From contig NC_090783.1 of the NCBI RefSeq assembly GCF_040054535.1, positions 2,085,001-2,149,000 of the forward strand: a DNA stretch of 64,000 nucleotides, given 5' to 3'. How positions within the stretch are numbered: position 1 is the stretch's first letter; each line of letters starts with the position of its first letter. This stretch comes from Antennarius striatus (lineage: Eukaryota > Chordata > Actinopteri > Lophiiformes > Antennariidae). The notes below the pieces were generated by a model. The model was not told the origin of the DNA. It saw only the letters and a program-made list of their open reading frames with translations, and did not search any database. The translations under genes and the position numbers were made by a program. This document shows, one piece after another, positions 42,001 through 52,100 of this stretch.

Positions 42001-45000
42001 TGACAGAGTACACATTAGATTTTATCCAGCTTTAATAAAGTGTGCATCGTAAACCCAGTTTGGCTGCTCACAGGTATTCAAACATCATGCTCCTTTTGAA
42101 ACAAAGCATGTTTTATATCATACATTTCCTTTTGGTGTGTTTTCTTCACTTCTTTTTAAATTAGAATCACAATTCAATATAAAATACCAGAAATAAAAAG
42201 GCTGATTTGGGAATTCCAGCTAATATTGGTACATAAGTCACGGCTCCCCAACCCTATTGGCCACATTATTCATAAATAAGATCTTAAGTGTGTATGCTGA
42301 TGACACCTCACTAGTGTTGTGATGATTATTAGTGATTTTCTTTCGTCTTCCAGGTTGCTGACGTTGCTGTGCGTTATCACTCCTGTGACAACACCGACCG
42401 CTTGAGCTCGGACGACGGCGCCGCCTCCCGTTCGCTCTGCTGCCAGTCGGTTCCTCTCCCAGACTCCAGCACCAGGATGTGTGAAGTCTGCCTCAAGACG
42501 TCTCCCACAATCCCTGGCAGCTCGTCGTCGTGCTGCTGGTTCCCCTCCGTGGCTCAGGAAGGCGACGTGTTGCAGCCTTACGTCAGAGACTGTTGCCTCA
42601 AGCGAGAATCTGCCTCTGCCTCCGTAAACAACTCCACTTTGTCGAGTTGCGGCAACTTTCTGAGCAACTACAGCCCGTTTGGTCAATACAGCGCCTGCTG
42701 TCGACAAAAACGACCTCATCTCGACGAATCGCATGCGGACACGCGAGAGGTCCCCCTTCCTCCGTCGTCCGGCGCTCAGCAGCGGGAAGACGACAGCATC
42801 ACGGGGCTCCAGTGTCAGACCAACCGCACGCTCAGGTTTTACCTGCTGGACGTCGCTCTCAACTGGGCTCTGGCGGTGAGGCTGGGCGCCGGGGGCAACG
42901 CCAGCGCTCCTCTTCACCAGAACGCCGGTTCGAACGACGACCGGAGCGGCGACGGCTCTTTTGCAACCATCGTGAACCTGAAGGATGAGGTTCACTACGT
43001 TCTCCACCGCAGCCCAGCAGCCACACTGACCGAGTCTCTGGGTAAGGCGGCAGGACGGTGGGTCAAACACTCACCGGGGGACGATTGAACACGTTGAACA
43101 CAGAACGGTGCTTTTGTTTGAGTAATTCTTCTCCTAATTCTGTTTTTTCACTCCGTTTCCCATCAAAGAGACCTTTATCAGGAACTTTAGCGCCCCCTAC
43201 AGCCTGCTGCACAGACACCTGGTGGGAGAGGAAGTCAGGAAAGGAGTGGAAGAGGAAACCAGGCATGAAGACGATCGCCAGCAGTCGCCGCCGCCGCGCC
43301 TCCTCGTCACGGAGGTGACCACCTCCTCTTTCCTACCGATTGTCATGGACATCCACAAGGTGAGTCGTGCAGCCAAGCGACTATTTTCACAAGAGGAAAC
43401 GTGTGTGTGTGACGTGTGTGTGTGTGTGTGTGTCTGTTCTCCTGCAGGACGTCCTGTTGTTCTACTACACCCAGTGGTGCGGCTTTTGTTCCGTTCTCAA
43501 CCACATCATCCTCCAGCTGGCCAGACTGTTACAGGCCAACGGCACCGTCACTGTGGCCAGGTGTCGTGTGTGTGTGTGTGTGTGTGTGTGCAGCAAACTG
43601 ACAGAAATAAAACGTCACCTGACTGGAACAGTGTTCTAACACAAACAGACTTTTTCCTGCAGGGTGAACGTCGCACGTAACGACCTTCCGTGGGAGTTCA
43701 TGGTGGATCACGTCCCCTCCATTCTTCTCTTTCCCAAGTACAGGTGAGAGGAACCGATGAAACGTTTTCTGAACCCTGAAGCTGGATGTGATTTTGAGAA
43801 TTTTCTGTAATTTAAAGCTTTTAAATGGAGGAGGATTTACTGATTTGCTTCATCTAATATGAAAGTAGACTTCAGGGTTTAATCTGATGGTCACACAGAA
43901 CAATTTGAAGACGTCACATGTGTCAAACTCAAGGCCCGGGGGCCAAATGTGGCCCATCTCAGCATTTAATGTGGCCCGAATGAGCATAAAAGGTCAGAGT
44001 AAAAATAAATAGGTCAAAAGTGTGCTTTGACCAAAACTACATTTCCCACAATGCAGTATTCAAGCCCATTTTAACATTTACAACAACATTTTGAACAAAG
44101 TTAATGTCCTAACTTGTGTTTGATGTTATTTTTCTTTATTGATTGATAGTTTGATCCTTGATTGATGGAGTTCTGTGGGTTTAATAACCTGACAAATTAA
44201 AAGGAGTTAAGTTAGAACAGAGACACAAGAAAACATAGTTTTTCTGTGTAACTGTAATGTTTGTAACTTGAATAAGTAATAAATTCAGAGTTTATTTAAC
44301 ATTAAGGAGTAGTTACATTTATTTTACATTAAATTGAGTTACATTTAGTTACATTTATAAGTTACATCTGGTCCTCTCAGTGAAACCTTTCTCACCTTTT
44401 TATGGACAAAAAAATAACAACCTCAATGCTTTTTTATAAATTTATTTTGTATTTCAACACAATATTGTCAAAGAATTTTTGTCAGAATTGTTTTAATTCC
44501 CTTTTTTCCTGCTTCTCATCAAGAAAACATTTCAGCGTGAAGTTTCCTGACCAGCTGCCCATCACATTACCCAACCTCCTTCGCTTCATCCTGCAGCACG
44601 CCGGCTCGGTGCAATACACCGACAAACCGGTGCCGGCTGAGACAGAGGCTCCGGGACCCGGCGCCGTCTTCCGTGCTGAGTTCCTGGAGCTCCAGCATGA
44701 GGTTCAAACGTTGCGTCAGGCCCGGGAACGCCTCTCCCAACAGTTGGCGCAGCTGTGGCGAGACAACAGGCGTCTGAACTTTGACGCACGCATCTTAGAG
44801 GCCCAGAATGCCGAGCTGCGTCAGGAGAGGCAGAACCTGGAGGAGCAGCATCGCGAGAAGAGCCGACAGCTCGGGGAGGCGGTGAGGCGGCTGCAGGAGC
44901 TGGCGGACGCATCGGAGGACCTGCTGAATGAGAACACGCTCCTCAGGGCCCTGCTGGTGGCGCTCAAGGACAGGGCGGAGACTAAAGACCAGGCGGAGGC

Positions 45001-45046
45001 GGAGCTACAGGTGGAGGAGGAAGAACGAAGCCACATGGCCTCCTGA
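39023..45046 (+). CDS. txndc11: Thioredoxin domain-containing protein 11
   Basis: ER-membrane thioredoxin-fold protein; in mammals it binds DUOX and EDEM proteins. Thirteen exons join to 2,574 nt (857 residues) from the ATG at 39023: 39023-39147, 39772-39868, 39960-40079, 40261-40358, 40447-40576, 40674-40767, 40855-40964, 41054-41257, 42354-43041, 43169-43359, 43448-43560, 43663-43743, 44524-45046. The order is a basic N-tail and signal anchor ([18 protein letters not shown]), a thioredoxin-like domain with degenerate centre WCAHS (Cys94), a Cys-rich central region, a second thioredoxin domain with intact centre WCGFC (Cys630/Cys633), and a C-terminal coiled coil ending RSHMAS. Human TXNDC11 is longer (985), mainly at the N-terminus and in the middle. 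An upstream in-frame start cannot be excluded, as the frame is open to 38723. Confidence 0.93.
41401..41861 (+). mobile_element. hAT-like miniature element, copy 1
   Basis: Starts near CATGTTTCAAACTCAAGG and ends AAGATGAGTTTGACAC, so the ends are inverted copies (TCAAACTCA / TGAGTTTGA). The body (AAATAGGTCAAAAGTGTGCTT, ACTACATTTCCCACAATGCAG and so on) is shared over about 440 bases with 43920-44381. It has no coding capacity. Located in txndc11 intron 8. Confidence 0.6.
41880..42325 (+). mobile_element. Non-LTR retrotransposon reverse-transcriptase fragments
   Basis: Two relic pieces in the same intron. At about 41886-41935 the translation reads [16 protein letters not shown], the GVPQGS motif of LINE reverse transcriptase. 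At about 42287-42322 it reads [11 protein letters not shown], the YADD catalytic motif, followed by a stop. The intervening 350 bases are not recognisably coding. The fragments are dead and only a few dozen codons survive. Confidence 0.65.
43402..43434. repeat. (GT)n microsatellite in txndc11 intron 10
   Basis: Short GT runs just upstream of the acceptor of the exon that carries WCGFC. A second GT tract (43567-43592) lies just after that exon's donor. Confidence 0.85.
43920..44381 (+). mobile_element. hAT-like miniature element, copy 2 (right end lost)
   Basis: Begins TGTCAAACTCAAGGCCCGGG and matches copy 1 at 41401 along most of its length, including AAATAGGTCAAAAGTGTGCTT and GGAGTAGT(T)ACATTTATTTTACATTA. 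The match stops near TACATCTGG, and the terminal inverted repeat is missing. Located in txndc11 intron 12. Confidence 0.6.
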
Positions 45047-45091
45047 GGAGAATCCTGAGAAGAGGAGGTGGAATTGTTGCAGAGAAAATGA

Positions 45092-45097
45092 AATAAA
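45092..45097 (+). terminator. Poly(A) signal candidate, txndc11
   Basis: AATAAATAA lies 46 bases after the txndc11 stop codon. A used signal this close would make a very short 3' UTR, so a more distal signal is also possible. Confidence 0.4.
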
Positions 45098-47149
45098 TAA
45101 GAAGAGGTCACGTTGACCTCATGAGGATGAAGTGACGGTTTTAACCGGGCAGAAAAAAACAAACTTCAACTGCTGATAAGGGAGGAAAAATAGAAAGGAA
45201 TCACACTAAAGAGTGGCTTTCAATGCGTTCAAGTGCTGTGAGGACTGTGGGATTATCCACTCTTGTGAACACTAGATTGGAAATTCAGTGCCAACTGTCC
45301 ACTTTAAACTACTCAGTTCTGATGCTGCGTTTACATAAATGTTTTTTTTTTTGTGTTGAAGAATTAAGACGTAACCTGAGTTAAACGTGACACACACACC
45401 CTGCAGCCAAATTCTCAACCTTTCCTGTGCAAAGAAATTTAAACACAACTTCATTAAAAAAAATTAATTCACAGCTTGTTTTATTCACAAATTTGCTCAA
45501 TTATTTTTTTTTAATTGAGATTTTTGCACATTTAACACATTTTAATCCCACTTTTCATGTGAAACCACCTGATATGAACCCCACTCTACGTGGTGTTTTT
45601 CAACATAAAAGTCTTCCGACAAAAGGAAGCATAATGAAGGATGCTAAATACCCCTTGTGGGGCAAGAAGAGGAAGTGGAATTCCTAACTTTTGTGGAATT
45701 TTAAAAAAAGCTTTTTATTTATTAGAAGAAAGGGAACACAGGAGTGTGAATTTATGAGGAAACAAAGGAATATTGGAAAAGCAGAATTTGGCTGCAGGGA
45801 GAAAAATAGGGCTACTAATGCAGCTGACGTGGCGTCTGCTCACGTCTGAAGCTGAGGATCGGAGAAGAGTCGATTCTCCGACGCGGATCTATTTTTTCAG
45901 GAATCGCTGACTCACTAAAATATTTTTATGTAACTATTCAGGTATTAAAAATGAGATGCTGCAATTATTTACATGTGAAATCTTTCACCTGTTTTTACTG
46001 ATTAAAAATCTTCCCTCTTCTTTGTTCTCTGGTGTTTTATTCTAGTCTTGGGATGTGGTGGCAAAAATATACAAATCTTAAAATGCTAAAATAAACATAC
46101 AGTCAACACCCTGGACATTATAACAGAATGAGATGGACACAGCTGCTTTATTCATTGGTCGTTTGACTGTTCAGTGGCTTTTGCGCCAACATAACGCTAT
46201 TAATTTTATTTAAAAAATCAGTATATTCTTGTTACAGAAACAGTTGACAAGAAGAATTTTCAAAGCCATGCGTATACCTTTATTGAGAACTGAAATCAAG
46301 AGCTGACGTCTATCTCTTTTGCATGGTTTCATTGATAATAACCAAAACTGATTTAGTTCTTGCTGCTTACAACAGCTTTTAGGCATTCCAAGTTTTATTT
46401 TCTGTCTGTTTTAATCACATTATGCACATGTGTTGTTCTCCTCTAATGGAGGCAACACTATGAATAACAACACAATTCAAGGACAAACCCTCTCAGGGGT
46501 CATCCTGAGGTGACGCCGGCACCAGAAAGGAGACCTGTGGTCATCTCCACCCAGACTCTCGTCCTGCGGGGAGCCCAGTTGAAGTTCTGTTGGGAGGCCT
46601 GGTTCAGTATCAGGGGTCAGCAGCCTCGGTTGCCATGGGTAACCCCTGTCCTCCAGCAAAAAGCTATCAAAGTCTCAGACATCAAAGTGTCAATTGATGT
46701 GTAGTGGATATATTAGAGTGGATTTAAGGATGGAAACGGGCGAGTTATTGCAATTCTCTAGGCTACCGACCACGTTACAGTCTATCGTTCAGGTGAGACT
46801 CGTCTCACATCTGTGAGTCAGGAACCGACATCAGAAATGTAGTCTGTAGCATCACACCTGATCTGGATAGATGTTAGTTTATCTCTGATTCAGTCTTTAA
46901 CATGTTGAAACAGTCAATCTACATGTAGCTGCACATTTAAGTCGCGATTGGACTTCCTGTTCACATCATCAGCCTCATTATGTGAGGGAGCCTTGATGGG
47001 AATGTGGGTGCATCAATGCAGATCACATTTCCACATCATTCACCTGCAATCCTGTGGAACTCCTTGACGATTTTGAGGCGCACTGAGCATCTCCCACATT
47101 GTATAGAACACTAGAATGCTACAGATTTGAGGACGGATGAGGTCGTGCA

Positions 47150-47151
<2 letters not shown>

Positions 47152-47199
<48 letters not shown>
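47152..47199. repeat. (GT)n microsatellite
   Basis: About 46 bases of GT repeat upstream of the LITAF-domain gene. Confidence 0.92.
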
Positions 47200-47201
<2 letters not shown>

Positions 47202-47221
47202 ATAATCCTGAACCATGGTAA

Positions 47222-47455
47222 AACGCCGGGTTTCTGGAATAAACCCTGCACTAGACCAGGTTAGCTTAAGAGTCTGTTACTATGGTAACAAACCCAGAGG
47301 TTCTGTTACCTCACTTCCTGAAACAGGTCAGGGTTACTCCTCTGACTCTGGGTTAAATTACCTCCCTTTGTGAAACCGGTAATCCTGGGTTTCTCTCATT
47401 TGAGGATTAATTTACCCAGGATTTAACTAAACCTGCATTGTGAAACGGACCCACT
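47222..47455. repeat. Possible miniature DNA element
   Basis: The right end read in reverse is GGGTCCGTTTCACAATGCAG, resembling the ends of fish Harbinger-type miniature elements. The stretch also contains several inverted GGTTT/AAACC and CCCAGG/CCTGGG words. The left boundary is not clear. Confidence 0.3.
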
Positions 47456-47699
47456 ATCTCTCACTTGATGCGTACGTTTAAACATTAAACCTCATCTTCC
47501 TCCTCACAGAACCAGAACCACCTCATTTAAATTACAATTATTATATTTAATACCCATATTTTGTCTTCTTTAATCCAAACTCATCAACTCAGTTAACTTT
47601 ACGATCATATTCTATTTACTTATGTCGTTATTATGTATAAAAAAAAACACATTTTATAACCTATATATTTATCTTTGCTGTGAAATGTTTACAGGAATA

Positions 47700-48399
47700 A
47701 TGGCATTTCCACAAGTACAACTTGGTGAGTCTGTATTATTTGTACACATTTAATATAATGCATTTGTATTTCCTATAATGAGAGATATTCACCTTCTCTA
47801 ACCCCCTCCCTGCTCTTCCTTTCAGCGCCCCCCCCGTTGGAAGACAGCCCCGCCCAGATCTTCTGTCCTAAGTGTCGACAGACGGTCCTGTCCGAGGTGG
47901 AGTACTCCTCCGGTTTGCTCACCTTCCTGGTCTGCTCAGGACTCTGCATCTTTGGGTGAGAAGCATCATTTCCTCCATGCAACAGGAATCTGCTGTCATG
48001 CTAATGTGATCATGTGAAACATATGATTAAGATTAAAAGAAACACACATTTGACTGATATTCACTCAGAAACTCTTTGGATGAATCTTTTTCCCAGGTTT
48101 TTAAAAAAAAACAAAACATACACAATCTTTCATTTTTAAAAAAAATAAAAAATTCAGTTCTATTCAGACTAACATGCACCACGTTGTATAAATAATAAAA
48201 ACTCCTGTCTGCTACTTTCCTCTCCAGCTTCGGTTGTGGTTGCTGTCTGATCCCGTTCTGTGTGAACCAACTGAAAGACGTCATTCACACCTGTCCTACC
48301 TGCAAGACTCAACTTGGGTCCCACAATCGTTTATTCAACGGCACCAGACCTTTTCAGTTTGGTTGGATGGCTACAAGACACCTCGCACCCCTTCCATAA
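47700..48399 (+). CDS. LITAF-domain (SIMPLE-like) membrane protein
   Basis: LITAF-family zinc-binding membrane protein of late endosomes/lysosomes (family knowledge). Three exons (47700-47724, 47826-47955, 48228-48399) join to 327 nt (108 residues). The LITAF domain fills it: CPKC at 22-25, a hydrophobic membrane-inserting segment at about 38-63 ([18 protein letters not shown]...IPFC), then HTCPTC at 72-77 and LGSHNRL. The Pro-rich N-terminus of LITAF with PPxY and PTAP-type motifs is absent; only [19 protein letters not shown] precedes the domain. The C-terminus extends about 21 residues beyond the domain. The exon before the ATG is preceded by an acceptor (TTACAG, 47689-47694), so an upstream coding exon could add residues. 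I could not tell whether this is litaf itself or a paralogue. Confidence 0.82.
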
Positions 48400-48615
48400 C
48401 TGAGGATTCTGATTGAAGGAGTCTTGTCCTCCAATTATAAGTTAGCAGCTCTTAAAACTGGAAGGAAATTAATGTCAAAATGAACGGAATTTAAATTTAT
48501 TTCATGATCAAAATCCAGATTCATGCTTTGTATTTGTACAAAATTGTAATGATTTTTAAGATTAATTTGGAGTTTTGGTTCTACTTTTTGATCCTCTGTC
48601 AAAACCTTTAATGTG

Positions 48616-48621
48616 AATAAA
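48616..48621 (+). terminator. Poly(A) signal candidate, LITAF-domain gene
   Basis: AATAAA 217 bases after the stop codon, followed by T-rich sequence. Confidence 0.6.
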
Positions 48622-49109
48622 CTGTGACCATGCAAGTGATGATTTCTGATAATTCACTTTTATTTAATATTGTTTTTTATTGTCTATTTTCCTCACATCT
48701 TTTCACGTTTTTTTTAAAGTTTTTTTTTTTTTTTTTGGTAAAAAGTACCTGAAAAAAAGTGCTTTTTCAAAAATGTTTTTCAAAAACAAGAACATTCATC
48801 AACAGCAGAAACTCACCTTCATTTTGACAGTAAATCATCATCTCAATGATTAATTTAAAATGATTAAAATTTAAAATAGCAATCTAACACGTTTGTTTGA
48901 AAATGCACCAGAGCATACATAAATGCTATTAAAGTGTTAATCAAAATCCAATCAGCATAATCACAAATACATTACAATTACATTGTAATTTGACATTAAA
49001 TATTTAGTTACAGTTTAGCTTACAACATATGGATTTATTGTCACCAGTGATTTGATAAACCCTGAATGTCTACATCCTGACAGGATTTCGTCCCATTATC
49101 GAAAATAAA

Positions 49110-49115
49110 TTTATT
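49110..49115 (-). terminator. Poly(A) signal candidate, mesothelin-like gene
   Basis: AATAAA on the minus strand 25 bases after the stop codon of the mesothelin-like gene. Another lies a little further on near 49036. Confidence 0.45.
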
Positions 49116-49139
49116 GCATTTATCAGCTGATGTGTTTCT

Positions 49140-52100
49140 TCAAGTCAGAAAGAGTTGAAACGTGATGAGCAGTGCGAGTATGGTGAAGCCAGGATGGATG
49201 TGGACGCTGTCGCAGCCTGAAACAGACACAAACACTCACGTCAGACGTCGCAAATTGTTCCAGAATTGCGTGTTGAATTATACGATCGATTAAAACCGAT
49301 CTGATTTTGCTGTATTTGCTCCTTACCATAAAGAACTAGCTAGCCGTAAATCCTAATTCTTGCTGCTTGTATTCAAGTTAATTTAAAAAACAAAATCTGT
49401 TTGTGGCACTTTTTTTCTTGTTTTATTGTGTTTTTAATCTTAGTTGGGGGGTTTTTCCTTTAAAAAAAAAATCACCACCCTCCAAATATTTTGCAACTGG
49501 GGGCATTTCTGCTTCTACCACCCTAATGAAAAGCTTTACAATCAGGTGTCCATTGAAATTTGAGTGTTTTACGGTCTTTGTGATTGTGGTTATCTGAATT
49601 TATTTGTGCTGGATTAACAGCACTGGATTAAAAAAAAATGTTGAGCTAACCTGAAAAATCTTCTTTATGCTAAATAAATACTTTTGCATTTCCCGTACTC
49701 ACCACTAGGGGTTGTGCTTCCTGTTGACATTGTTGCCACGGTCGTCCCAGTCGTCACCGGTGGCGTGGCGGTGGTGGGGGCCGTCGTTGGGTCACTCCGG
49801 CCTCCTTGGAGACCGATTCCAAGCGTGTTGAGTTGCGACTGTAACTGCCTCCCGATCCATTCGTTTATCACTGGATGGTTTTGATAAAGGATCAGATCTC
49901 GCACGTTGTCACCAAGAAGAGCTGCGACTTCTCCAACCGACAAGGTCTGGAGACAAACAGGAAGAGGAAACATCAGACATCAGTGTAAAAGATTTGTTCT
50001 TGATGGGTCGTTTTGATGACGCCTTGCATATCCCCAGTATACAGTGGTTCCTCTACTTACAAACGTCTCGTCATATGAAATTTTCAAGTTACGAAATGCC
50101 TCAACAAGAAAATATTGCCTCTAGTTACGAAAGAAATTTTGAGTTACGAAAGGTAAAAATACAGTATGGACTGATACTCGCAGCTGCCAAAGGTTCCTGA
50201 ACACAACATTCTTATAGCTGCTCTGCCATTGGCTCTTACCTAGCCTCCTGGCATCCCATTGGCTCGGAGGGACCCCTGTGTGGAGCTAGATAGGTGTCTA
50301 TACAGCGTCCTCGTCATTCGGCCCTCGACCCGTGAGGTGTTCTGATAGTTTTACATAAATATATTAACTTTTAGAGTATTCACTATGGACCCCAAGAAAG
50401 TGACGGAGAAAAGAGGAAAAGAAAAGACGAAGAAAATAGTTTTTTGTCCGTACAAACAAAGCAAGAGATGATAGAAAAGCGTGAAAAAGGGTTGATCTCA
50501 CCAAAGAATATGGCCATAATGCACCTACAATCACCACATTATTAAAACAAAAGGAAGTTTAAGGAGTTTAAGGCGTCGCGTGGGTTGTTGGAGAAGTTCA
50601 GAAGGAGGACTGGAATTCACTCTGTTGTTCATGGTGGGGCAAGAGGGCATGAACCAAAGAGGGCAAAAAACAATGAGGACAGCAGTTAAAGGGTAAATGA
50701 CCATCATTATTATTCTTTACTCTATTCCTTGTTTTTACGTTATGCACAACTCTCATTTATTGTGTAATAATCTAATCGTAACATGTATTTGTTACATGTT
50801 TTGATGCATTTTTATGCTTTATAAAACATTTATGTCTGAATTTTGGGGGGCTTGGAACGGATTAGGGCATTTGCATGGAAAACGCGTCTCTACTTACGAA
50901 ATTTTCTACTTACATTTCTTCCAGAACCAGTTAATTTCGTAAGTAGAGGTACCACTGTATTTCCTTTCCCACCCAACAGGTCAAGGCGGATGACCGGCCT
51001 CTAGAGTCTGGGTCCTGCCCGGGGGTTTCTTCCTCAATGAGTTTTTCCCCGCCGCTGTCGCTTATCCTCGCTCTGGAGGGTTCTGTTGGGTTTCTCTGTT
51101 AAAGTGCTTCGTAATGTCTGATGATGTGATTAAGCGCTATACAAATAAAGGTTGATTGATTGATGTACACTTTAGAAGGTACAGTCTTGTTCATATTGGA
51201 CTGTTTCTAGTTACGATGCCCTCTTAGCACCAAGAGTTACGTCACATCAAGACTGTTCAAATATAACAAATCCACAATTACACACTACCAAACAGACACA
51301 CAAATACACCACTGACCAGTAAAATGCTGTCGTTCACTCTGGTTAAGGTTTCCCCGTCCATGTTGACGTCAGAAGCAAGCAACTGTCTGACAAAAGCATC
51401 ATCTGCGCCGCCTGCATCGACACAAAAGCAACAGACGTTTGTCTTCAGACAAAGTTTTTCTCAATGCAATACGACTGTAATGTGTGTATTTGTGTACCGA
51501 TGTAAGGTTGGAGCTGCTGGTAGACGGAACTAGAGATCATTTCAGTTCTGGCGTTTGAGGCAAACGCGGTTCTGGCAATGTTGAACAGAACGACGATTTT
51601 TTCGTAAGAGCAGCTGGAGACGTTGAGGACGGCAGCGTCTCTGCAGGACAAACAAGGAAGATCTTTACCACAGAAACGTTCCCTTTAACCGAGCATTGTT
51701 ATGATTTCATTACACACACACACATTCGGGCCTCTTACCTGAGGCTTTGTGGGGAAATTCTCTCCAACACCTCCACGTCCAGAGAGCAGAGGTTGATTCC
51801 TCTGATGGCGGTGAGCTCAGCGCCTCCCAGTTCGTTCCCGTCGTTTCTCAGATACTTTGAGATGATGGCTCGAGCCTGGGCGCAAAGAACACACATATTT
51901 CATGAGAACACACACGTGTAAACAGAAGCTCGATGAACATTTGCTTATTTGTTGTCTGACCAGAGACTGATTCCAAGGCCCGTCCTCTGGTCGGAACAAA
52001 GCGGCGAGCGTGTCGACCCGGGTGATGTTCCACAACTCCACGTCGATTTCAGAGGCTTGACGGGACGTCAAGCTCAAGAGCTGAACCTGATCTTCTGGGA

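Larger units (their letters stand above)
45047..47699. other. Intergenic between txndc11 and the LITAF-domain gene
   Basis: Contains the txndc11 3' UTR, AT-rich sequence, a possible 5' UTR exon of the LITAF-domain gene (46730-46792 with donor CAG/GTGAGA), a GT microsatellite (47152-47199) and a repeat-like stretch at about 47222-47455. No further coding region is supported. Confidence 0.5.
48400..49139. other. Convergent 3' flanks of the LITAF-domain gene and the mesothelin-like gene
   Basis: About 740 bases of AT-rich sequence between two genes that point at each other. It contains a poly-T run (48717-48736) and the poly(A) signals listed separately. Nothing else was seen. Confidence 0.6.

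Noticed and set aside
42270-43070. 266-residue minus-strand frame
   Set aside because: It is the antisense of txndc11 exon 42354-43041, which is phase-consistent and matches TXNDC11.
44586-44912. Minus-strand Ala/Pro/Arg-rich frame
   Set aside because: It is the antisense of the GC-rich coiled-coil exon of txndc11.
46510-46704. 64-residue plus-strand frame between txndc11 and the LITAF-domain gene
   Set aside because: No domain, no splice or promoter context and no similarity I can recognise. It could be part of an unrecognised repeat.
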